The translations under genes were made by a program, and so were the position numbers. DNA of 64,000 nucleotides from Lacticaseibacillus brantae DSM 23927 (GTDB lineage Bacteria; Bacillota; Bacilli; Lactobacillales; Lactobacillaceae): NCBI RefSeq assembly GCF_001436115.1, contig NZ_AYZQ01000001.1, forward strand, positions 124,001 to 188,000, written 5' to 3'. This document shows positions 9,001 to 16,507 of the stretch, one piece after another (position 1 is the first letter of the stretch; each line of letters starts with the position of its first letter). The notes under the pieces were generated by a model. The model did no database searches and was not told the origin of the DNA. It saw nothing but the letters and a program-made list of their open reading frames with translations.

Positions 9001-9228
9001 CTAAGCTTTCTTGTTGTTAAATAGTGGCGTTTCGTTCGTTGTGACCGCTTTGGCACTGACAATTGTCACGTACTGGGGGACGCCATTGCGGACCACGATA
9101 GGATTATCGGCCACGGCTTGCATAAAGGCTAAGGCCTGATTAGCATCGATGTCGCCGGCAAAGGCATTCACGCGCAAAGTTTTAGTTTTATGATCGGCTG
9201 CTTGGAAGGTAAAAATTAGTGATTTCAT
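9001..9228 (-). CDS. DUF2922 family small protein, 75 aa
   Basis: A short protein with the DUF2922 layout: a beta strand at the N-terminus (KSLIFTFQAADHKTKTLRV), a helix, and PQYVTIVSAKAVTT at the end. GGAGGATGA precedes the ATG. It lies 11 bases after the DUF1659 gene and is surely co-transcribed. DUF1659 and DUF2922 genes are commonly found side by side in Firmicutes. Their function is not established, so none is assigned. Confidence 0.8.
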   Translation of the reverse strand: MKSLIFTFQAADHKTKTLRVNAFAGDIDANQALAFMQAVADNPIVVRNGVPQYVTIVSAKAVTTNETPLFNNKKA

Positions 9229-9239
9229 GTGTCATCCTC

Positions 9240-9449
9240 CTAGGCTTGGACTGCGTTCTGCTCTGTGATAATGACTTGGGTAAGTTGGTCGCCTGGCAAT
9301 AACTTTGCGTAGGCTTGGCCAATGGCCAGAATTTGTTGATCAGTTGCGTCAGACCGGACATCATTTACTCGACGGACCAACTTATAGCTGGCATTGTTGG
9401 CATTCGAATACGTGTACGTGACTGACAAAGCTTTAAACAATCGACTCAT
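9240..9449 (-). CDS. DUF1659 family small protein, 69 aa
   Basis: Start at ATG 9449, with GGAGGCGA upstream; a longer open frame to 9524 lacks a ribosome site and crosses the promoter-like region. The sequence contains LSVTYTYSNANNASYKLVRRVNDV and a helical ATDQQILAIGQAYAKLL stretch, as in DUF1659, abbreviated here. It heads a two-gene unit with the DUF2922 gene. Two palindromes stand directly upstream. Function unknown. Confidence 0.78.
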   Translation of the reverse strand: MSRLFKALSVTYTYSNANNASYKLVRRVNDVRSDATDQQILAIGQAYAKLLPGDQLTQVIITEQNAVQA

Positions 9450-9475
9450 GGAAAATCGCCTCCTAATTTGTATGG

Positions 9476-9506
9476 TAAGTCGCGACTTACACCTATATAA
9501 ATAGGT
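9476..9506 (-). promoter_or_regulatory. tandem palindromes upstream of the DUF1659-DUF2922 pair
   Basis: TAAGTCGCGACTTA (9476-9489) is a perfect 14-bp palindrome. It abuts ACCTAT-ATAA-ATAGGT (9491-9506), whose minus strand also offers a TATATA -10-like sequence. The layout suggests an operator at the promoter start region; the protein that would bind is unknown. Confidence 0.5.
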
Positions 9507-9566
9507 CAGGAGCGTGAAATGCACCCCCTGTTAAACTCTAAGAAACAGTAAAACCCATTTGTTAGC

Positions 9567-9596
9567 TTGTCAGTGAGGTGTTCTCAGCGATATACT
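9567..9596 (+). promoter_or_regulatory. promoter of the phosphomevalonate kinase gene
   Basis: TTGTCA at 9567-9572 and TATACT at 9591-9596 with an 18-base spacer, about 50 bases before the GTG start. Confidence 0.6.
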
Positions 9597-9648
9597 GTCT
9601 TGTGTGACAATTTTGTAAGGTAAATAATTGGTGAAGGGTTCTGATTGA

Positions 9649-10722
9649 GTGGTAACAGCGCAAGCGCCTGGCAAACTGTATATTGCTGGGGAATACGCGG
9701 TAGTAGAAACTGGCTACCCGGCGATTATTGTCGCCTTAAACCAGTTTGTCACTGTCACTGTCGAAGCAATGGAGCAGTATGGCAGTATTGTTTCAAACCA
9801 ATATCAAGAGAATTCACTATTATGGTCACGAGTGGGCGACGAGATGGTTTTTGATAATCGGGATAATCCCTTTCATTACATCCTCTCAGCCATTCGATTG
9901 ACTGAAAAATACGCGCGCGAACTTAATCGACCACTAAGTCTTTATAAACTCTATGTTGATTCTGAATTAGATTCTATTGACGGCAAAAAGTACGGACTAG
10001 GCAGTTCTGCGGCTGTGACAGTCGCAACTGTCAAGGCACTCGATGCCTTCTATGAGCTCCACATGAGTGCTGATCAAATCTACAAGCTTTCGGCGATTGC
10101 TCATCTCGATGTCCAGGGGAACGGTTCCTTGGGCGACATAGCGGCTTCAGTGTATGGTGGGTGGATCGCTTATCGTTCCTTTGATAAAAGTTGGCTGGCA
10201 GCCAAACGCTATACAGCGAGCCTGACAGATTTATTACAAATGGATTGGCCCGAGTTGTCGATTGAATTGTTAACGCCACCGGCCGATTTACGGCTGTTAA
10301 TTGGGTGGACGGGGTCACCAGCTTCAACTTCGCAACTTGTCGACAAGATTACCATTGCCAAGGCAACTCATCGTGACGCTTACCAACAGTTCTTAGCTGC
10401 CAGTCGCGATATTCTTGAGGCTTTGATTGAGAGCTTTCACCGTCAAGATTTGGCCGGAATTCAACAGGGGATTCGGGATAACCGAGCCTTATTGACGAAT
10501 TTGGCTGCACTATCCGGTGTTGCCATTGAAACACCGAAGTTGGCAGCCATGCGTGAGTCCGCTGAAGCAATTGGGGGAGCGGCGAAGACCTCTGGTGCTG
10601 GCGGCGGTGATTGTGGGATCGTGATCTTGGACCGAAATCAACCAATAGAGGCAATGATTGCCCGCTGGACTGAGGCAGATATCGAACCTTTGGCCTTTAA
10701 GGTTCATGATCTCGACCATTAA
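9649..10722 (+). CDS. mvaK2: phosphomevalonate kinase, 357 aa
   Basis: GTG start with GAAGGG upstream. The N-terminus TAQAPGKLYIAGEYAVVE, the GHMP-kinase glycine loop YGLGSSAAVTVA near residue 120 and the C-terminal KTSGAGGGDCGI motif identify a GHMP kinase of the phosphomevalonate type. It makes 5-diphosphomevalonate from 5-phosphomevalonate and ATP in the isoprenoid pathway. In most lactobacilli it follows mevalonate kinase and mvaD and precedes fni. Here it stands alone with its own promoter, and those partners are not in the window. Confidence 0.92.
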   Translation: MVTAQAPGKLYIAGEYAVVETGYPAIIVALNQFVTVTVEAMEQYGSIVSNQYQENSLLWSRVGDEMVFDNRDNPFHYILSAIRLTEKYARELNRPLSLYKLYVDSELDSIDGKKYGLGSSAAVTVATVKALDAFYELHMSADQIYKLSAIAHLDVQGNGSLGDIAASVYGGWIAYRSFDKSWLAAKRYTASLTDLLQMDWPELSIELLTPPADLRLLIGWTGSPASTSQLVDKITIAKATHRDAYQQFLAASRDILEALIESFHRQDLAGIQQGIRDNRALLTNLAALSGVAIETPKLAAMRESAEAIGGAAKTSGAGGGDCGIVILDRNQPIEAMIARWTEADIEPLAFKVHDLDH

Positions 10723-10770
10723 GCTGACGGAACTAATTAGCAACTTGACCAAGAGAAAATAAAAGAAACT

Positions 10771-10816
10771 GTGACATAAGAAGCTTTGAGAATGAGGATT
10801 CTCAGTCTTGTGGCAC
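10771..10816. repeat. extended imperfect hairpin downstream of mvaK2
   Basis: A perfect TGAGAAT / ATTCTCA stem with a GAGG loop is flanked by GTGACATAAGA and TCTTGTGGCAC, which pair in 9 of 11 positions. It has no T-run, so it is not a plain terminator. It sits just before the strong terminator at 10838. It may be an mRNA 3' structure or an intergenic repeat unit. Confidence 0.4.
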
Positions 10817-10837
10817 GCGATTAGTCTAGTTTATTCG

Positions 10838-10893
10838 GAAATCAAAAAGGGGTTGTGACAACACGAAATGTTGTCACAACTCCTTTTTGATTT
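10838..10893. terminator. long bidirectional terminator
   Basis: Arms run from GAAATCAAAAAGG through GTTGTGACAACA and back, with a CGAAA loop. It serves mvaK2 and the convergent SGNH hydrolase gene, whose stop codon it overlaps. Confidence 0.92.
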
Positions 10894-11597
10894 CATTTAA
10901 GTAAGTGATTGAGTTGGGCCATGATTGCTTTTGCGATGGCGCGATTACCGGCATCATTTGGATGATAATTGTCGCCCTGACCCTGAAAAGACCTGGTGGC
11001 AGGCGTGCTAATATTATCAGTTTCTTGCCAGATTGGCGTGAGGTTCACTACCGTCACGTGCTGCTGTTTTGCGACCTGCTTGACCACGGCCGTGTAATCG
11101 GCAGCCGTTTCGGCCAACCAAGATGTGAGCACGAGAATCTTGGCTTTAGGCAATTTGGCCTGCAGGGTCGCAATGACGCTGGTCAACTGGTGTTGATATT
11201 GCTTTGGGGAAGCGTAGTTTGGATTGGTGCGGTCTTGTTCGTTGGTGCCGTATTCGAGGGTGATAATATCAGGGACCATGGCGATTACTCGATTGATTTT
11301 GGGCGAAGCAAAGCCTTGCAGCGTCGCACCAGCTTGCCAGAAACCATCAAGACTGACTTGATAACCCTGGTTTTTGAGTTGATTAGCAACCAAATATTGA
11401 TAGCTGTTTTTCTCAGTGGTGGTATAGTAACCGGCAGCCAGACTATCGCCCAATGCCACATACTTTATCGTGCTGTGACTAGTAATTCTGCTGATAACCG
11501 GCTGATTTGTCTGCTGACGCCGACTTGCGGCCCACCAGATGGCCAAAGACACGCAGACCATCCCGATGACTAACCCAATCCATTGCTTTGAACGCAT
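10893..11597 (-). CDS. SGNH/GDSL family hydrolase, membrane-anchored, 234 aa
   Basis: One N-terminal hydrophobic segment (residues about 7-26) without an obvious cleavage site suggests a membrane anchor with the enzyme outside. The catalytic blocks follow: YVALGDSLAAGY (nucleophile Ser), EYGTNEQD (a block III variant of GxND) and DNYHPNDAGN with the Asp-x-x-His pair. These are esterases or lipases of broad range; the substrate may be an acyl group in the wall or membrane. It is monocistronic. Confidence 0.88.
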   Translation of the reverse strand: MRSKQWIGLVIGMVCVSLAIWWAASRRQQTNQPVISRITSHSTIKYVALGDSLAAGYYTTTEKNSYQYLVANQLKNQGYQVSLDGFWQAGATLQGFASPKINRVIAMVPDIITLEYGTNEQDRTNPNYASPKQYQHQLTSVIATLQAKLPKAKILVLTSWLAETAADYTAVVKQVAKQQHVTVVNLTPIWQETDNISTPATRSFQGQGDNYHPNDAGNRAIAKAIMAQLNHLLK

Positions 11598-11758
11598 AGG
11601 CTTCCTCCATTTCAGCTGATCAATCCGACCCTGATAGCTCGTACTGGCCTAGTCAAAATTATAGCATATTTAATGATTATCCGGCCGTAAGCGCTACACA
11701 TCAATGCCCAAATCCTGTATGATTAAAGTATTACAGCAAGATGAAGGGATGCGTTATT

Positions 11759-12661
11759 GTGAAAGTTCGTAAAGCTGTCATTCCAGCGGCGGGGTTGGGC
11801 ACACGGTTCTTGCCCGCTACCAAAGCTTTAGCCAAAGAAATGTTACCAATCGTTGATAAACCAACGATTCAATTTATTGTCGAAGAAGCGAAGGCTTCAG
11901 GGATTGAAGACATTTTAATTGTTGAAGGGAAACAGAAGCGGTCCATCGAAGATCATTTCGACTCCGCACCGGAACTGGAACAAAATCTCGAAGCAAAGCA
12001 TAAAACTGATTTGTTAAAGTTAGTTCACGAGACCACAGATATCGGCGTTAATCTGTTCTTTGTCCGCCAGCCTTACCCTAATGGCCTTGGGGATGCTGTG
12101 CGATTGACGAAATCATTCATCGCTGGTGAACCATTTGTTGTGATGCTTGGTGACGATTTGATGTCGGATAAGATTCCTTTAACGCAACAACTGATTGAAG
12201 AATACAACCGCACGCATGCTTCCATCCTAGCGGTGAAGAAAGTTGCCCATGAAGATGTGTCAGCTTATGGTGTGATTGATCCTGAAAAAGAAGTCCGGCC
12301 GGGGCTCTTTAATGTGCGTAAGTTCGTCGAAAAGCCCGCTGTTAACGAAGCGCCAAGTGATTTGGCAATCATCGGCCGGTATTTACTGACACCAGAAATT
12401 TTTGATATCTTAGATCGCCAAAAGCCAGGGCTTGGTGGTGAGATTCAATTGACGGATGCCATTGATGAATTGAATCACACCCAGCGCGTTTTTGCCCATG
12501 AATTTAAGGGTGAGCGATACGATGTGGGGAACAAATTCGGTTATGTTCAAACCAATGTCGAATACGGTTTGACCCACCCAGAAGTTAAAGATGATTTGCG
12601 CGCTTATATCCTTGAATTGGCTGATCGCTTAAAGAAAGAAACGCCTAAAGCCTCGAAATAG
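11759..12661 (+). CDS. galU: UTP-glucose-1-phosphate uridylyltransferase, 300 aa
   Basis: GTG 11759 is taken as start since GAAGGGA lies nine bases before it; the in-frame ATG 11741 has no ribosome site. [21 protein letters not shown] is the nucleotide-binding signature (abbreviated), with [19 protein letters not shown] and LGDDL and a central EKP motif further on. GalU makes UDP-glucose for teichoic acid glycosylation, glycolipids and polysaccharide. A TATGAT -10-like box is at 11718-11723. Length is typical. Confidence 0.95.
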   Translation: MKVRKAVIPAAGLGTRFLPATKALAKEMLPIVDKPTIQFIVEEAKASGIEDILIVEGKQKRSIEDHFDSAPELEQNLEAKHKTDLLKLVHETTDIGVNLFFVRQPYPNGLGDAVRLTKSFIAGEPFVVMLGDDLMSDKIPLTQQLIEEYNRTHASILAVKKVAHEDVSAYGVIDPEKEVRPGLFNVRKFVEKPAVNEAPSDLAIIGRYLLTPEIFDILDRQKPGLGGEIQLTDAIDELNHTQRVFAHEFKGERYDVGNKFGYVQTNVEYGLTHPEVKDDLRAYILELADRLKKETPKASK

Positions 12662-12686
12662 TTAAAGGTTTTGGTGCCAATCATGC

Positions 12687-12727
12687 AAAAGGCAGTCCCA
12701 ACGCTGAATGGTGGGGCTGCCTTTTTG
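12687..12727 (+). terminator. terminator after galU
   Basis: AAAAGGCAGTCCCA / TGGGGCTGCCTTTTT arms. Its 3' end touches the stop codon of the small minus-strand gene, so it may work for both. Confidence 0.85.
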
Positions 12728-12868
12728 TTAGCTGACAATGGCGGCAATCAAAAGAATTATCAGGATAATTGATAAACTGATGCTGCTGAGCTTGATCCAA
12801 CGTGGCAAGGGATACCAGGTAATGATGGCGGTGATGATAATGAGTAAAATAATGGCAAGATAGGGCAT
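12728..12868 (-). CDS. small two-helix membrane protein, 46 aa
   Basis: The gene was read directly from the minus strand and is short enough to be missed by usual cut-offs. AAGGAGG stands six bases before ATG 12868. The product starts MPYLAIILLIIITAIITWYP, continues with a basic turn (LPRWIKLSS) and a second hydrophobic helix ending in AAIVS. It is thus a membrane hairpin with both ends on the same side. It sits between galU and the Mrr-like gene. No family is recognised; toxin-like, regulatory or structural roles are all open. Confidence 0.65.
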   Translation of the reverse strand: MPYLAIILLIIITAIITWYPLPRWIKLSSISLSIILIILLIAAIVS

Positions 12869-12970
12869 GAGAGCCTCCTTTATATTTGATTAAAAATCAG
12901 CCGTTGACTCGTTTTTAGAACGCGCGTTTGGTATGCTAGGACTAATTCGAACGAGAAGGATGGGAATCAA

Positions 12971-13534
12971 TTGCAGCAATTATTCAAACGCCTTTATCAA
13001 CTACTCTTATTCGGGTTTGCGCTTGCACTCAGTTATAGTCTGTGGTGGCGAGCCTATGTGCCCAATCTTTGGCACCAACGCTTAGACCCAATTGGTTTTG
13101 GCATTATCGTGGTCACTGTCGGGCTGACCGCCGGTTACGCCTATTGGCACCATTTCCGGTACCGCGATTTAAAGCTGGAGCAAGTCGACTTAATGGATGG
13201 CGAACAATTTGAACACTTTTGTGCGTATTTATTGCGACGGAATGGGTATCGGCGCATCGAAGTGACCCAGTTCTCTGGCGATCAGGGTGTGGATATTAAA
13301 GCCCGTAAAAATGGCGAAAGTATTGGCTTTCAATGCAAGCGATACAGTGGCCTGGTTGGGAATAAGGCGGTCCAGGAGGTTTGGGCTGGGCGTGAGTTCT
13401 ATCACCTCGATCGGGCGGTCGTGCTCACAAACAGTCAATTCTCTGACTCAGCGCAGGAGTTGGCCGAACAACTCGGGGTGACGTTGATGGATCGCATTAC
13501 GCTCCGCCGTTTAATGCGTAAGTTACCGAGTTAA
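12971..13534 (+). CDS. membrane-anchored Mrr-like PD-(D/E)xK protein, 187 aa
   Basis: TTG start after GAAGGATGGG; an extended -10 (TGGTATGCT) lies at 12929-12937. Two N-terminal membrane helices (about 8-25 and 40-58) are followed by a restriction-endonuclease-like domain: FEHFCAYLLRRNGY, then GDQGVDIKARKNGESIGFQCKRY with the Asp and the Q-x-K of the Mrr nuclease core, and a VVLTNSQFS segment. Such proteins are widespread in Firmicutes; some act on modified DNA, most are untested. Its stop overlaps the stop of the opposite gene. Confidence 0.82.
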   Translation: MQQLFKRLYQLLLFGFALALSYSLWWRAYVPNLWHQRLDPIGFGIIVVTVGLTAGYAYWHHFRYRDLKLEQVDLMDGEQFEHFCAYLLRRNGYRRIEVTQFSGDQGVDIKARKNGESIGFQCKRYSGLVGNKAVQEVWAGREFYHLDRAVVLTNSQFSDSAQELAEQLGVTLMDRITLRRLMRKLPS

Positions 13535-13830
13535 CCAAGCACCAACTTTTGTCCTTGTTGCACGAACCCAAAAATCGCTTGGGCTTCGTCCGGGGTTTGA
13601 ACGTAGACGTACATTGTGCGTAACTGGGGTTGATTGAGTAGCAGCCGCAACTCCCACAGTCGCAATGTGCGCCTTTTTTCGGGGAGTGTGGTGAGAATGA
13701 GCCGTGGCTGTTCCTGCACCTCTGCGGTCACAAAGGCATCAATATTCACGATACTGCCAGCGCTTCGGATCATGACCGGAGCGTTTTTATTTTGGTCGCT
13801 TAAAAGCGCTAGTAAGTCGATGACGCGCAT
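13531..13830 (-). CDS. uncharacterised protein, 99 aa
   Basis: ATG 13830 follows GAGGG by six bases; an in-frame GTG at 13848 lacks a ribosome site. The sequence is a mix of strands and helices (MRVIDLLALLSDQNKNAPVM to GFVQQGQKLVLG) without membrane segments or known motifs. Its TAA stop overlaps the stop of the convergent Mrr-like gene by three bases, leaving no room for a terminator. No function is assigned. Confidence 0.6.
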   Translation of the reverse strand: MRVIDLLALLSDQNKNAPVMIRSAGSIVNIDAFVTAEVQEQPRLILTTLPEKRRTLRLWELRLLLNQPQLRTMYVYVQTPDEAQAIFGFVQQGQKLVLG

Positions 13831-14077
13831 GACCGGCCCTCTTTTCACTAAGATAAGTCCAGCATAGGGGAAGCACCAGCGAGAAACAAGTCCTGGGTTG
13901 ACTTAAGATTTGGTTAAACGCTCTTCTGTTGGTCAGCCAAATCCTATACAATAGATAAGAATATTGTTCTTCCAATGGACCTTAGTTTTTTAATGTGGCA
14001 AGCAGAGCTTGTCTGAAGTTGTTTGCCAGAATTTTGTATGTTATTTTAAACCATAATCATTATTTGGAGGAAAACAC

Positions 14078-15259
14078 ATGACTGAAGTTGTTGTGGTCAG
14101 CGCCAAGCGTACACCTATCGGGAAGTTCGGCGGTGCACTCGCGAGTGTGAACGCCGTCGACCTGGGAATTATTGCCAGCCAAGCGGCGATTAGCGCTGCC
14201 GGGATTGCCCCAAATCGCATTGATCAAGCTATTTTTGGTAATGTGTTGCAAGCCAACTCGGGCCAAAATATTGCCCGCCAAATAGGCTTGGGTAGCGGGT
14301 TGAGCCAGTCAAGTACGGCAATGACGATCAATGAAGTCTGCGGTTCCGGCTTGAAGGCAATTCGTTTAGGCGAAGCAGCGATTCGGCTTGGAGATGCTGA
14401 CGTTGTTCTGGTTGGCGGCACTGAAAGCATGAGTCAGGTGCCATTTTATGCGCCAAGTATGCGTCAAGGTCAGTTGTATGGCCATACAACTTTTATTGAT
14501 GGTGTGGTGCGCGATGGCTTGACGGATGCATTTTCAGGCGAAGCCATGGGCATGACAGCAGAAAATGTTGCCAGTCAATATCATGTTTCTCGTCAAGAGC
14601 AAGACGAGTTTGCGCTGGCTTCGCATCAGAAGGCGATCGCCGCCCAGACGAACGATTGGTTTGCGCAAGAAATGGTCCCAGTGACAATCAAGACACGCAA
14701 GGGCGAAACAGTGGTTGATCGTGACGAAGCGGTGCGGGCAGATACCAGTCTTGAGAAGTTGGCCCGTCTGAAGCCAGCCTTTACGCCGGATGGCACAGTT
14801 ACCGCGGGGAATGCCAGTGGGATTAATGATGGGGCCAGTGCACTGGTCCTCATGAACAAGGCTGTCGCAGACCGCGAAGGCATTCCTTATTTGGCCCGAC
14901 TGACTGGGTACAAGGAAGTTGGGATTGACCCGGAAATCATGGGTTATGCCCCAAAACTCGCGATTGAAGCCTTGCTAGCGCAACAAGAAATCGATGTAGC
15001 TGCAATTGATCGTTTCGAGATTAATGAAGCTTTTGCGGCGCAGAGCGTCGCAGTGGCCCGAGATTTAGGCATTGATGCCAATCGATTGAATGTGGCCGGT
15101 GGGGCGATTGCCTTAGGTCACCCATTGGGGGACTCAGGTGCGCGCATCATGACGACCTTGATTCATGGCTTGATTCGTGACCACCAAGAAACTGGAATTG
15201 CGAGCTTGTGTATTGGTGGTGGGCTGGGCATTGCCATGCAGGTACAAGCGCATGGCTAA
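14078..15259 (+). CDS. atoB: acetyl-CoA C-acetyltransferase (thiolase), 393 aa
   Basis: TTGGAGG precedes the ATG. Catalytic residues are visible: Cys in NEVCGSGLKAIR (near 89), His in GGAIALGHPLGDSGAR (near 348) and Cys in SLCIGGGLGIAM (near 378). The enzyme condenses two acetyl-CoA to acetoacetyl-CoA, the first step of the mevalonate pathway. Its 3' end overlaps the HMG-CoA reductase start by eight bases, and HMG-CoA synthase follows, so the three form one operon for HMG-CoA and mevalonate. The symbol is by function; thlA or mvaC-type names are also used. Confidence 0.95.
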   Translation: MTEVVVVSAKRTPIGKFGGALASVNAVDLGIIASQAAISAAGIAPNRIDQAIFGNVLQANSGQNIARQIGLGSGLSQSSTAMTINEVCGSGLKAIRLGEAAIRLGDADVVLVGGTESMSQVPFYAPSMRQGQLYGHTTFIDGVVRDGLTDAFSGEAMGMTAENVASQYHVSRQEQDEFALASHQKAIAAQTNDWFAQEMVPVTIKTRKGETVVDRDEAVRADTSLEKLARLKPAFTPDGTVTAGNASGINDGASALVLMNKAVADREGIPYLARLTGYKEVGIDPEIMGYAPKLAIEALLAQQEIDVAAIDRFEINEAFAAQSVAVARDLGIDANRLNVAGGAIALGHPLGDSGARIMTTLIHGLIRDHQETGIASLCIGGGLGIAMQVQAHG

Positions 15260-16502
15260 GTTCTATGAATTGACTCCTTCTGAGCGGCTTCAAGCTTTGC
15301 AAGCAAAAGGCGGCATCTCAGCCGAACAAGCTCGCTTGTATGCGCAAGATTGGTCTTTATCGCCGAGCGTGGCCGGCCATCTGATTGAAAACCAAGTGAG
15401 CCAATGGGCGTTACCGCTTGGTGTGCTAACAGCCCTACCTGTTAACGGCCGGTCGCACTTAGTGCCGATGGTCACAGAGGAACCATCTGTGATTGCTGCG
15501 GCCAATAATGGTGCACGCATCGCTCGGGATAATGGTGGCATTACGGTCACGGTCGCCCCGCGATTGATGATTGGGGAGATTGTCTTTGACCATTTAGATC
15601 AGCTGGCTGAGGCCCAAGCCCTGGTGACTGCGCGGCAAACTGAAATTTTTGCGCAGGCGCAGGCGGCCAAACCTTCCATTGTTGAACGAGGTGGGGGGTT
15701 GCAGCAGATTGATGCTAGTGTACTTGCCGACCGATTTCTCAAGTTAAGCCTATTCATCGATACTCGGGATGCCATGGGGGCCAATATCATTAACACCATC
15801 GCTGAAGCAGTTGGCCAACTTGTCGGAACGTGGCTTAACCAAGAGCCTCTGGTGAGTGTTTTAAGTAATGCGACGCCAAATGTCGTTAAGGCAACTGTCA
15901 ATCTTGATCCCAAGACCTTGGCAACCAAAGACCATTCAGGACTAGTCATTGCCGACAAAATTGTCGCGGCGAGTGATTTGGCACTGGTGGATCCAGACCG
16001 GGCGGCCACTCATAATAAGGGGATTATGAACGGTATTACTGCTGTGGCCTTGGCGACCGGGAATGATACCCGGGCACTTGAAACTGGGGTACATACCTAC
16101 GCCAGTCACTCCGGCCACTACTTACCCGTGTCGACATGGCAGTGGCAAGGTGACCGGCTAGTGGGCACATTCAGTGCACCGCTTATTGTTGGCAGTGTGG
16201 GTGGAGCCATCGGCGCGTTGCCGATGGCCCAACAGAATCTAGCGGTGATGGGAGTTCAGTCTGCTCAGGACTTACAGCAGGTTATGGCTGCAGTTGGTCT
16301 GGTGCAGAATCTGGCTGCATTACGTGCACTCGTCGGCCCAGGTATCCAAGCCGGACATATGGCCTTACAAGCCAATGCGTTAGCAATTGCGGCGGGTGCT
16401 GTTGGTCCTGAGATTGAGGCAGTGGTTCAACAGCTCCATCACCAATCAAAAGATTTGGCCACGGCCAAAGCAATACTCCAACAAATCAAACAAAGGGATT
16501 GA
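15252..16502 (+). CDS. mvaA: hydroxymethylglutaryl-CoA reductase, class II, 416 aa
   Basis: ATG 15252 lies inside the last codons of the thiolase gene (coupled translation). The class II features are all present: TEEPSVIAAANNGAR with the catalytic Glu, DTRDAMGANIINT, the HNKGIMNG lysine, ATGNDTRA with the Asp, and AGHMALQANALA with the catalytic His near the C-terminus. The enzyme reduces HMG-CoA to mevalonate with NAD(P)H. It stands between thiolase and HMG-CoA synthase, an order common in lactobacilli. Confidence 0.96.
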   Translation: MAKFYELTPSERLQALQAKGGISAEQARLYAQDWSLSPSVAGHLIENQVSQWALPLGVLTALPVNGRSHLVPMVTEEPSVIAAANNGARIARDNGGITVTVAPRLMIGEIVFDHLDQLAEAQALVTARQTEIFAQAQAAKPSIVERGGGLQQIDASVLADRFLKLSLFIDTRDAMGANIINTIAEAVGQLVGTWLNQEPLVSVLSNATPNVVKATVNLDPKTLATKDHSGLVIADKIVAASDLALVDPDRAATHNKGIMNGITAVALATGNDTRALETGVHTYASHSGHYLPVSTWQWQGDRLVGTFSAPLIVGSVGGAIGALPMAQQNLAVMGVQSAQDLQQVMAAVGLVQNLAALRALVGPGIQAGHMALQANALAIAAGAVGPEIEAVVQQLHHQSKDLATAKAILQQIKQRD

Positions 16503-16507
16503 GAATT

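Noticed and set aside
10905-11573. 222-aa ORF opposite the SGNH hydrolase
   Set aside because: It is a shadow of a gene with clear GDSL motifs on the other strand and shows no protein-like motifs.
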